Positions 39,659 to 45,788 of a stretch of 52,465 nucleotides of DNA are shown here, piece after piece. The notes beneath the pieces were generated by a model. That model saw only the letters and a program-made list of their open reading frames with translations, was not told the origin of the DNA and ran no database searches. The DNA is taken from the NCBI GenBank assembly GCA_016190485.1, contig JACPQN010000134.1, positions 1-52,465 of the forward strand. Direction: 5' to 3'. This DNA comes from Chloroflexota bacterium (GTDB lineage: Bacteria > Chloroflexota > Dehalococcoidia > SHYD01). The translations under genes were made by a program, and so were the position numbers. Position 1 is the stretch's first letter. Every line of letters starts with the position of its first letter.

Positions 39659-40630
39659 CTACGACGCGTGGATTGCTCGGAAGCCGTAGTCCACGGTGCC
39701 CATTGGCTGTAGCCTGGTCTGGGGCAGGAAGCCGCGCAGCCACATGAAGCCGAACTTCTCCACGTAATGCTGCATGAACTCCTGGTGGTTGTTCAAGCCG
39801 TAGACCCACTCGTCCAGGTACTCGTCGAACCCTCCCGGCGGCAGCCGGTTCATGGTGGCGTCCTGGCTGTAATAGCCGGGCAGGTCGCCGGGGAATGCCC
39901 CGAAGGGCTCATGCACGACGGCACTCACCTTGGCGCCGGTGATAAACGTGCGGTTGGGGTCACTCCGGATGACTTCGGTGGGCACGATCTCCTCGGCCGA
40001 GATGATCACCCGCTCGGCCGCGCGTACCCCCCACTGGGCATCGGCGAAAGCGCCCCATGCCTGCGCGTTGCCGTGGAGGTCCGCCCGTTGGGCGTGCCAC
40101 AGCGCGACGCCGGGCTTCAGCGCCGGTAGCGCCACTACCGGCTGCCCCGTGAAGGGATCTGCAATCACTTTCAGCTTGTCGCTCCCCAGAAAGCCCCGAG
40201 GGTGGTTGATGTACTCGTCCTTCAGGAAGTCGGTTCCTAGGAACGAGCGGGTGGTAATAAAGGGCATGCCCATGGCCGCTGCCATGAACATGAGCGTCAG
40301 CGTCTGGTTGCTGTAGTCCTCGATCTGGAGCTTGCCCTCCTCTATGAGCTGCCAGGTACGGCCTTTGCCGAGGCTGCCGCGCAGTCCCACGATGGCGCCG
40401 CTGCGGGTCCGATTTGCCACGCCGGCGTGGAACAGCAACTGTTGCAGGTGCGTCCCTGGTGTGCCGCCGACGATGTCGAGGCCACCCTTGCGCTGGCGGA
40501 GCACTTCGTATCCGAGCGCGAAGGGAATGAACGTCCCCCCGAAGCCGATATAGGTGATGTCGCCGTGGTGGACGAACTCAGCCACTGCCTCTGTCGCTGA
40601 CATCAGCTTGCTTGGGGGCTGGCGTGTCAT
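39659..40630 (-). CDS. CoA-transferase subunit A (glutaconate/IpdA-like)
   Basis: Family I CoA-transferase-type alpha subunit of 323 aa, cytosolic. GDITYIGFGGTFIPFALGYE is the N-terminal block, GGTPGTHLQQLLFHAGVANR and GLRGSLGKGRTW follow, then ALKPGVALWHAQRADLHGNA, the usual WHVQxAD-like segment. The C-terminal extension after SAVVHEPFGAFPG is longer than in glutaconate CoA-transferases and resembles IpdA-like proteins of steroid-ring degradation. It follows the B subunit gene by 80 bp in the same operon, so the order is B then A. Substrate not predictable from sequence. Confidence 0.87.
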   Translation of the reverse strand: MTRQPPSKLMSATEAVAEFVHHGDITYIGFGGTFIPFALGYEVLRQRKGGLDIVGGTPGTHLQQLLFHAGVANRTRSGAIVGLRGSLGKGRTWQLIEEGKLQIEDYSNQTLTLMFMAAAMGMPFITTRSFLGTDFLKDEYINHPRGFLGSDKLKVIADPFTGQPVVALPALKPGVALWHAQRADLHGNAQAWGAFADAQWGVRAAERVIISAEEIVPTEVIRSDPNRTFITGAKVSAVVHEPFGAFPGDLPGYYSQDATMNRLPPGGFDEYLDEWVYGLNNHQEFMQHYVEKFGFMWLRGFLPQTRLQPMGTVDYGFRAIHAS

Positions 40631-40710
40631 GCGGTCTCTCCTCTGCTGACGGTGGCCGCCTCACACCAGGGCGGCCCTGCCTCACGTTGCTAGCGCGGCG
40701 AGGCCCCAGG

Positions 40711-41541
40711 CTACAGGTCCCCGCGACCCTCCCGTAGATACGAGTGAAGCGGGTCCAGCCGCCGTAGCAGATCAAGCTCCGCCTGGGTTGGCGGGCTCAT
40801 CACTTTGAGGTCGGGCGAGACCTGTAGCGGCCAGCCGGTTTTCGCCACGACTTCCTCTACGGCAACGCCGGTGTAGACAGTGTCCAGGTACGCCTGGCAG
40901 CTCCCGGTCACGCCACCGTCCGGCGTGTGGAAGCGTAGGATGCCCAGCGTGGTTACCACCAGATTCGGCCCCTGGGGAGCAAGACCGGCCCGCCCACGTC
41001 CCCCTGGTCCGTCAATATAGCCAGGGCTGGTGATGAAGTCCACCCGCTCGAGGAACCGCCGCCGCTCGTGGGGGACCACAAACATGACGGCGGGCGCCAG
41101 GCAGGCGCCGTCGGTATTGCCTCCTACGCCGTTAAAGCGCTGGACGGGGTCGTTGTAGTTGCCGATGGTAATCGTGTTGCCGTTGCCGAACCGGTCTACC
41201 TGGGCGATGGGCAGGGCCGCCAGATCGAAAAAGTCGCCTCCCATCAGCGCCATGCAAAGGGTGTCCGTCATGTCACCACAGGAGGCGGCGCCCTGGAGGA
41301 GTACCGGATCGGCCACACCAACCGGTGCCCGTTCGAGGTCGGCCGGCGGCGCCCAATCGATCACGCCCGGCTCTGTGCAGAACTGCAGGTTAGGGTCAAG
41401 ACCGAGCTTGGCAAGGGTTCCGGCCAGCATGGGGTAACTCATGCCCATGAAGATGATCCCTTTGCCGACCATTTCCCGCGCCGCGGCGATGAACATCATC
41501 TCGAGAGCCGAGTAGCCCTGTGCGGCCTGAGACGTGGTCAT
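40711..41541 (-). CDS. CoA-transferase subunit B (glutaconate/IpdB-like)
   Basis: Beta subunit of 276 aa, partner of the following gene. Motifs: ALEMMFIAAAREMVGKGIIF, CTEPGVIDW (region that carries the catalytic glutamate in family I enzymes), LMGGDFFDLAALPIAQVDRFG and NTITIGNY, with GPNLVVTTLGILRF and DLKVMSPPTQAELDLLRRLDP (each in part) at the end. The pair probably acts on a CoA ester in a degradation pathway; the closest-looking characterised type is IpdAB, which is a hydrolase-like ring-opening enzyme rather than a true transferase. The tRNA cluster lies upstream. Confidence 0.87.
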   Translation of the reverse strand: MTTSQAAQGYSALEMMFIAAAREMVGKGIIFMGMSYPMLAGTLAKLGLDPNLQFCTEPGVIDWAPPADLERAPVGVADPVLLQGAASCGDMTDTLCMALMGGDFFDLAALPIAQVDRFGNGNTITIGNYNDPVQRFNGVGGNTDGACLAPAVMFVVPHERRRFLERVDFITSPGYIDGPGGRGRAGLAPQGPNLVVTTLGILRFHTPDGGVTGSCQAYLDTVYTGVAVEEVVAKTGWPLQVSPDLKVMSPPTQAELDLLRRLDPLHSYLREGRGDL

Positions 41542-41654
41542 GGCCCTCCCCCTTGGCTGTCAGCAGCCTGCTGCGAGATAGGTCGTTGCCTATACTACTA
41601 CCCCAGGCACCTATGTCAACCTTGTGACGGCATGGAGATCCGCTCGTTTCATAC

Positions 41655-41698
41655 TGGGAGCAAAACAAACTCAGAACAGACAGACGCCTGTTCTGAGT
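41655..41698 (-). terminator. intrinsic terminator of tRNA cluster
   Basis: ACTCAGAACAG (41669-41679) and CTGTTCTGAGT (41688-41698) form a perfect 11-bp stem with an 8-nt loop. On the minus strand it is followed by TTGTTTTGC. It lies 23 nt after tRNA-Cys, the last gene of the tRNA run. Confidence 0.7.
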
Positions 41699-41721
41699 GT
41701 TGGGGGTGCTGTTGAGCGGGT

Positions 41722-41796
41722 TGGAGGCGACGAGCGGATTCGAACCGCTGATAGGGGTTTTGCAGACCCCCGCCTTAACCACTTGGCCACGTCGCC
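41722..41796 (-). tRNA. tRNA-Cys (anticodon GCA)
   Basis: Acceptor GGCGACG/CGTCGCC, anticodon loop CTGCAAA, discriminator U and encoded CCA (41722-41724). Cloverleaf complete. Confidence 0.95.
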
Positions 41797-41797
41797 C

Positions 41798-41872
41798 TGG
41801 AGCGGAAGACGAGATTCGAACTCGCGACCCTCTCCTTGGCAAGGAGATGCTCTACCACTGAGCCACTTCCGC
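41798..41872 (-). tRNA. tRNA-Gly (anticodon GCC)
   Basis: Acceptor GCGGAAG/CTTCCGC, anticodon loop TTGCCAA, T-arm GAGTTCGAATCTC, encoded CCA (41798-41800). One base separates it from tRNA-Cys. Confidence 0.95.
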
Positions 41873-41916
41873 GTGTGAGGGGTGCCGACGCTCTGGTCTC
41901 CCTGGGACCGAGGTGC

Positions 41917-42003
41917 TGGTGCCGAGGAGGAGATTTGAACTCCTACGGGCTTTCGCCCACTGCCCCCTCAAGACAGCGTGTCTACCTATTCCACCACCTC
42001 GGC
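41917..42003 (-). tRNA. tRNA-Leu (anticodon GAG)
   Basis: Acceptor GCCGAGG/CCTCGGC, anticodon loop CTTGAGG, long variable arm (GGGCGAAAGCCC), T-arm GAGTTCAAATCTC, encoded CCA (41917-41919). Confidence 0.95.
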
Positions 42004-42043
42004 ACGCCGTCAACTTGAACTTCACCGACGAGGATTCGTCTGC

Positions 42044-42119
42044 TGGCAGGAGCGGAGGGACTCGAACCCCCGACCCGCGGTTTTGGAGACCGCCGCTCTC
42101 CCAACTGAGCTACGCTCCT
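42044..42119 (-). tRNA. tRNA-Trp (anticodon CCA)
   Basis: Acceptor AGGAGCG/CGCTCCT, anticodon loop CTCCAAA, T-arm GGGGTTCGAGTCCC, encoded CCA at the 3' end (42044-42046). Confidence 0.95.
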
Positions 42120-42206
42120 CTGCGGTACTCGCAGGCTGGATTATAGCAGAGGGGCCACCACCCGTCAATCGGGTTTGAAGAACAGGCGTGCCACCCCTGG
42201 GCTGCG

Positions 42207-43025
42207 CTAGCGGCCCTTGAAAACAGGCTGGCGCTTCTCTACGAAGGCCCTGGCCCCCTCCGCGGCGTCGTCGGAGGCGCTGGCGATCTGCACTGAGAGG
42301 GCTGCCATCTCCAGGGCCGAGTCCAGGTTCATCTCGAAGCCCTTGTACACCATCATCTTGCACAGCTTGAGGGAGATGGGCGGGTTGAGCGCGATCTTGG
42401 TGGCCAGCTCCATGGCGGTGGACTCCAGCTCCTCCGCGGGCACCAGCTTGTTCAGGATGTGGTGCCTAAGGGCCTCCTCGGCCTCGACGAAGTCGGCGGT
42501 GTAGATGTACTCCAGCGCCTTGTTCAGGGGCATGATCTGGGGCATCAGGTAGCAGCCGGCGCTGCCGGGCACCAAGCCCCGGCGGATGTAGGCAACCTGG
42601 AAGCGGGTATTGGGAGAGCCGATGCGCAGGTCGCAGGCGAGGGCCATGTCGAAACCGTGGCCTACCGCCACGCCGTTGACCATGGCGATGGTGGGTTTGT
42701 CCAGGGCGCGCAGCATGCGGACGCTCTTCTGCTGGCCGTAGCGCATGTTCTGGCGCCCTTCCTCGGAGCTGCGCCGCGGCGGTGGCTCGGCGCTGGCCTG
42801 CTGGGCCTGGCCCCCGCCACTCACGTCGGCGCCGGCGCAGAAGCCTCGGCCGGCGCCGGTGAGCACCACCACCCGCACATCCTCGTCCTCGTTGCAACCC
42901 CTGAGACACTCGTATAACTCGTCGTGCATCTGGCGGTTCATGGCGTTGAGCCGCTCCGGCCGGTTAAGGGTGACCCACCCGATGTGGGGCTCACGCTTCT
43001 CGTAGAGAATGGTCTCGAAGGCCAT
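42207..43025 (-). CDS. crotonase-family protein lacking both hydratase glutamates
   Basis: A 272-aa crotonase-fold protein. Oxyanion-hole segments FCAGADVSG (62-70) and GVAVGHGFDMALACDLRIG (118-136) are present. The two catalytic glutamates of enoyl-CoA hydratase are replaced: position 126 is Asp (GHGFD) and the FGxPE motif reads FQVAY, with Tyr146 in place of the second glutamate. A classical hydratase reaction is therefore unlikely; isomerase, thioesterase or ring-cleaving activity is more plausible. A glutamine/proline-rich insertion occurs near 71-92. It lies next to the tRNA cluster and the CoA-transferase pair in the same orientation, which may point to a shared pathway. Confidence 0.87.
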   Translation of the reverse strand: MAFETILYEKREPHIGWVTLNRPERLNAMNRQMHDELYECLRGCNEDEDVRVVVLTGAGRGFCAGADVSGGGQAQQASAEPPPRRSSEEGRQNMRYGQQKSVRMLRALDKPTIAMVNGVAVGHGFDMALACDLRIGSPNTRFQVAYIRRGLVPGSAGCYLMPQIMPLNKALEYIYTADFVEAEEALRHHILNKLVPAEELESTAMELATKIALNPPISLKLCKMMVYKGFEMNLDSALEMAALSVQIASASDDAAEGARAFVEKRQPVFKGR

Positions 43026-43095
43026 CTGTTCACCTCCAGAGCGGTTTGTGTGGCGAGTATAGGAGTGGGGCGTGGGGGTGTCAACTGATAAGAAC

Positions 43096-43196
43096 GAGAG
43101 TGTTTAGTAACTCCGCGCTGCAGGCTTCAGCCTGCAGCATAGCCACTCAGAATGCCTCAGGCTTGAGCCTGAGGTGGCAGGTTGATAAGCACCCTC
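43096..43196 (-). mobile_element. 101-bp MITE-like element, copy C
   Basis: Inverted relative to copy A and equally long. Left end GAGAGTGTTTAGTAACTCCG, right end GTTGATAAGCACCCTC; contains CTGCAGGCTTCAGCCTGCAG and CCTCAGGCTTGAGCCTGAGG. Lies 71 bp upstream of the crotonase gene. Confidence 0.75.
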
Positions 43197-43407
43197 AAGC
43201 AATAACGCCCTTTTCTGAAAGTAGGTACTGGCACAAGCCGTAACGTGGTTGCGTATAAGCGCTTGTATGGATCACCCGCAAGGAGCACAGTGTGGCAAAG
43301 CTAGACGGGGCGTCGCTGAGGAGATACACGGGCATCGCACGGCAGTGGTGTGCTGGGGTCCCTTTGGAAGCAGGTGGGAACGGGAGGCCAGGGAAACAGG
43401 ATAGCCC

Positions 43408-43998
43408 TTGCTCTCGATGATCCCGTTTAGCGGGAGGCGCTGCGCTACGTGCGCCTGGCGGGGTGTGGTCGCGCTCCTGTGGCTGGCCGGGATGCCCGGC
43501 TGCGCCACTGCCGCGGGCGCTCCGCCAGCTCCTGCTACAGCGGCCTCGGCTACGCTTGCCCCGACCGCCACGGCGACCATCTCATCCACGGCCACGCCGG
43601 CGCCCACCGCTACTGTTACTGTTACCATGGTCGTTCCGGCGCCCACCACGGCTCCGCCGTCGCCCCGGCCCACATCTGCGGCCGAGCCCACGACCACGCC
43701 GGTGCCGCCGACGCCCGTTCTCCAGCCAACCCCACCTCCCCCTTCGGCACCTCCACCCACTACGGGTGGTGATGCGGTGAAAGGCCGCTCCCTGTTCCTG
43801 AGTGTAGGCTGCTCAGGGTGCCACCAGCCCGATGGAAGCGGCCTCATCGGCCCTCGCATAGCCAACACGTCGCTGAGCTTTCCGGAGGTGCTGAGGCAGG
43901 TGCGGACACCCCGCCAGAACATGATCCCCTTCGACCCGTCGGTGCTGAGCGACCAGGACGTGCTGGACATCTACGCGTTTCTCAAGAGCCTTCCGTAG
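43408..43998 (+). CDS. lipoprotein c-type cytochrome
   Basis: Predicted membrane-attached monohaem cytochrome of 196 aa. The N-terminal hydrophobic stretch VVALLWLAGMPGC ends in a lipobox-like Cys32. A Pro/Thr/Ala-rich linker of about 90 residues follows, then a class I cytochrome c domain of about 70 residues: VGCSGCHQPDGSG (CxxCH haem attachment) and RQNMIPFDP (axial Met), ending DQDVLDIYAFLKSLP. TTG 43408 has AGGA 6 nt upstream; ATG 43417 is an alternative. The domain probably shuttles electrons to a terminal oxidase or reductase; no partner gene lies beside it. Confidence 0.87.
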   Translation: MLSMIPFSGRRCATCAWRGVVALLWLAGMPGCATAAGAPPAPATAASATLAPTATATISSTATPAPTATVTVTMVVPAPTTAPPSPRPTSAAEPTTTPVPPTPVLQPTPPPPSAPPPTTGGDAVKGRSLFLSVGCSGCHQPDGSGLIGPRIANTSLSFPEVLRQVRTPRQNMIPFDPSVLSDQDVLDIYAFLKSLP

Positions 43999-44049
43999 GC
44001 GCTCTCAGCTCGGAGAAAGCCAGGCGGGCCGTCGGTGCGACGGTCTGAG

Positions 44050-44078
44050 TTGTATGGCGGGCATGTGCCCGGTACAAT
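44050..44078 (+). promoter_or_regulatory. tRNA-Gly promoter
   Basis: TTGTAT (44050-44055), 17-nt spacer, TACAAT (44073-44078), 55 bp before the tRNA. Confidence 0.6.
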
Positions 44079-44133
44079 GGGGTAGTGGAGACCAACGCGG
44101 CCCTTAGCGAGGCCGCGCTGCCCCCTTTCAGGT

Positions 44134-44208
44134 GCGGGAGTAGCTCAGTGGTAGAGCTCCTGCCTTCCAAGCAGGCTGTCGCGGGTTCGAATCCCGTCTC
44201 CCGCTCCA
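44134..44208 (+). tRNA. tRNA-Gly (anticodon TCC), likely integration site
   Basis: Acceptor GCGGGAG/CTCCCGC, anticodon loop CTTCCAA, T-arm GGGTTCGAATCCC, encoded CCA (44206-44208). A tyrosine integrase gene starts 130 bp downstream in the same direction and composition changes here, the usual picture of an element integrated at the 3' end of a tRNA gene. Confidence 0.95.
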
Positions 44209-44254
44209 AACTCGTTTTTGAAGCTAAAATGGTCCGATTTGGGGGTATGTCCGG

Positions 44255-44297
44255 AAAATAATTAGCCCGTAATAACCTGCTTACGAGTAATTATTTT
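44255..44297. promoter_or_regulatory. 43-bp AT-rich inverted repeat between tRNA and integrase
   Basis: AAAATAATTA (44255-44264) and TAATTATTTT (44288-44297) are perfect arms; inside, CGTAA (44268-44272) pairs with TTACG (44281-44285). Candidate binding site for integrase, excisionase or a repressor. Confidence 0.55.
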
Positions 44298-44331
44298 GCC
44301 TCCCAGGCAATGAAATCCATGCTTGGGAGGC
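44298..44331 (+). promoter_or_regulatory. hairpin that would cover the integrase ribosome site
   Basis: GCCTCCCAGGCA (44298-44309) pairs with TGCTTGGGAGGC (44320-44331) over 12 bp (one G-U) with a 10-nt loop. The right arm contains the GGGAGG Shine-Dalgarno of the integrase, so folding would block translation. Confidence 0.6.
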
Positions 44332-44337
44332 TTCATA

Positions 44338-45417
44338 ATGCCTGGTAAGAAAGGTTTGCGGTGGCAAGATTTGGACCACTCTCGGGAAGCCCTCTACGAT
44401 GTCGCAATGACATCCCGCGCGTCTCGAGAGAGCGGGCCGGTTCCGGAGTTCCTGGCGAAGAAAGCTGCGGAACAGGAAGCCAAGACATTTCAATGGTACT
44501 CGGAATCGCTGATGCAGTTCTGGAAATACCTGGAGAGCCGGGGGCTCGGACTCGTCGGCGATCTGAACGAGCACAATGTGAACTTGTTCCGCCTGCATCT
44601 CCGCGAGAAGGGGCTAAGCGAGAACACCGTCTCGAACAGGCTTCGTGCTCTTAAGGCGTTCTCTCGGTGGATGGGCAAGCGGGGGTGGACAGACGGGAAC
44701 GCGCTTGAAGATCTCCGTGTACCGCAGTCCTACCGGCCGCAGTTTGACCTGATTCCCGATGACTTGCGCCGAAACCTCTTCGGCCTTTATAAGCCGAATA
44801 CCTTTCTCGGTGCTCGGAACATCGCGATGCTGGCCGTCCTGTCCGACACTGGCATGCGGCGTGAGGAGCTAGCCAATCTCCTCTCGGCCAACGTGGACAT
44901 GGACGCACGCACTATCAAAGTGTTCTCTGACAAGACAGAAGAATGGCGCTACGTGCCAATGACCGACGAAGCTGTAGCGCTTGTTAAGAATTACCTAACC
45001 TGGAAGGCAAGGTATTTCTCTGAGACCTCTCGGCACAGAATCAATGGGGAAGTGAGCCGAAGGACTCGGGTGCCGCGAGTGCTACAGAGCTCGCATGTCT
45101 TCGTTACTGCGGAGGGTAAGGATGTTGCGCCGCAAGCTGTCACCCTGCTGGTGCATAGAGCCGGCAAGAGGCTAGGAACCCGCCTTCATCCCCACCTGTT
45201 CCGGCATGACTGGATAACGAGGAAGGCCATCGACGGCGAGAACCCCTCACTTGTGAAACGCTGGGCTGGCCACAAGTCCTACGCGATGACGGATTACTAC
45301 TTTGGAGTTGCCGAGCAGATGCTTGGTGCCATCAAACCGAAGCGGTCAGTTCTCGCGACTATCCCGCTGCCGGGTGCGCGCAAAAGAGGGCGGCCCCCTA
45401 AAGCCGCCGCAGGGTAA
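44338..45417 (+). CDS. tyrosine recombinase/integrase
   Basis: Site-specific recombinase of 359 aa. The N-terminal SAM-like core-binding domain covers about 45-130 (TFQWYSESLMQFWKYLESRG, NTVSNRLRALKAFSRWM). The catalytic domain has Arg174 in TGMRREEL, a conserved Lys in the beta-hairpin (FSDKTEEWRYVPM), HLFRH with His286 and Arg289, His312 in WAGHKS and the nucleophile Tyr320 or 321 in MTDYYFG. ATG 44338 has GGGAGG 7 nt upstream; the TTG at 44323 inside that site is rejected. Codon use and base composition are more A+T-rich than the chromosome to the left. It probably integrates the element at tRNA-Gly. Confidence 0.92.
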   Translation: MPGKKGLRWQDLDHSREALYDVAMTSRASRESGPVPEFLAKKAAEQEAKTFQWYSESLMQFWKYLESRGLGLVGDLNEHNVNLFRLHLREKGLSENTVSNRLRALKAFSRWMGKRGWTDGNALEDLRVPQSYRPQFDLIPDDLRRNLFGLYKPNTFLGARNIAMLAVLSDTGMRREELANLLSANVDMDARTIKVFSDKTEEWRYVPMTDEAVALVKNYLTWKARYFSETSRHRINGEVSRRTRVPRVLQSSHVFVTAEGKDVAPQAVTLLVHRAGKRLGTRLHPHLFRHDWITRKAIDGENPSLVKRWAGHKSYAMTDYYFGVAEQMLGAIKPKRSVLATIPLPGARKRGRPPKAAAG

Positions 45418-45649
45418 CAGGCGCGTAATCCGCAGCTACCAATAGCTCATCCAACTCCTCGGGCTCCAGCCGCAGCGCTAGGCCCAGCCGGATAAGCACG
45501 TCTCGGCTCGGATGAGCACGCGCACCTTCCCGGAGCCGCCACAGATATCCGACATCGATCAAGGCGGCTTGCGCAACCTGATTCAGGCTGCGGCCGTCCC
45601 GGTTAATAAGAGCCTGTATCAAGCTAGGCAGTCCTTCATGGTGAGCCAT
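45398..45649 (-). CDS. small XRE-family HTH repressor
   Basis: Cro/CI-like DNA-binding protein of 83 aa. The helix-turn-helix covers SLNQVAQAALIDVGYLWRLREG (in two parts), followed by PSRDVLIRLGLALRLEPEELDELLVAA, the usual XRE end. ATG 45649 has GGGGA 5 nt upstream. Convergent with the integrase (20-bp overlap at the stops). Two palindromes in its own promoter region suggest autoregulation, as in phage and ICE lysogeny modules. Confidence 0.88.
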   Translation of the reverse strand: MAHHEGLPSLIQALINRDGRSLNQVAQAALIDVGYLWRLREGARAHPSRDVLIRLGLALRLEPEELDELLVAADYAPVTLRRL

Positions 45650-45716
45650 TGGAAATCCCCGGTAGTTTGGGCCAGTTCTGTTTCGGTTCCAGGTAAACTC
45701 TGCTTTCCTGCCCTTC

Positions 45717-45759
45717 CCGCTTTAGCGGCACTAACCTTCGTTCGACAAATACGAACGAA
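45717..45759 (-). promoter_or_regulatory. XRE promoter/operator palindromes
   Basis: TTCGTTCG-N7-CGAACGAA (45737-45759) is a perfect inverted repeat; CCGCTTTAGCGG (45717-45728, approximate) is a second palindrome. Both lie upstream of the XRE gene, and a TTGTCG/TAAAGC promoter candidate on the minus strand overlaps them. Confidence 0.5.
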
Positions 45760-45788
45760 CCGCCCGCCGACGCTAGGAGGCGGGCGGT
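45759..45788 (-). terminator. hairpin at end of ATPase gene
   Basis: ACCGCCCGCC (45759-45768) and GGCGGGCGGT (45779-45788) form a perfect 10-bp stem that spans the ATPase stop codon (45773-45775). On the minus strand it is followed by TCGTTCGTATTTG. Probable end of the nine-gene minus-strand unit. Confidence 0.55.

Noticed and set aside
43046-43243. Short plus-strand open frame
   Set aside because: Encoded almost entirely by MITE-like copy C; a repeat translation, not a gene.
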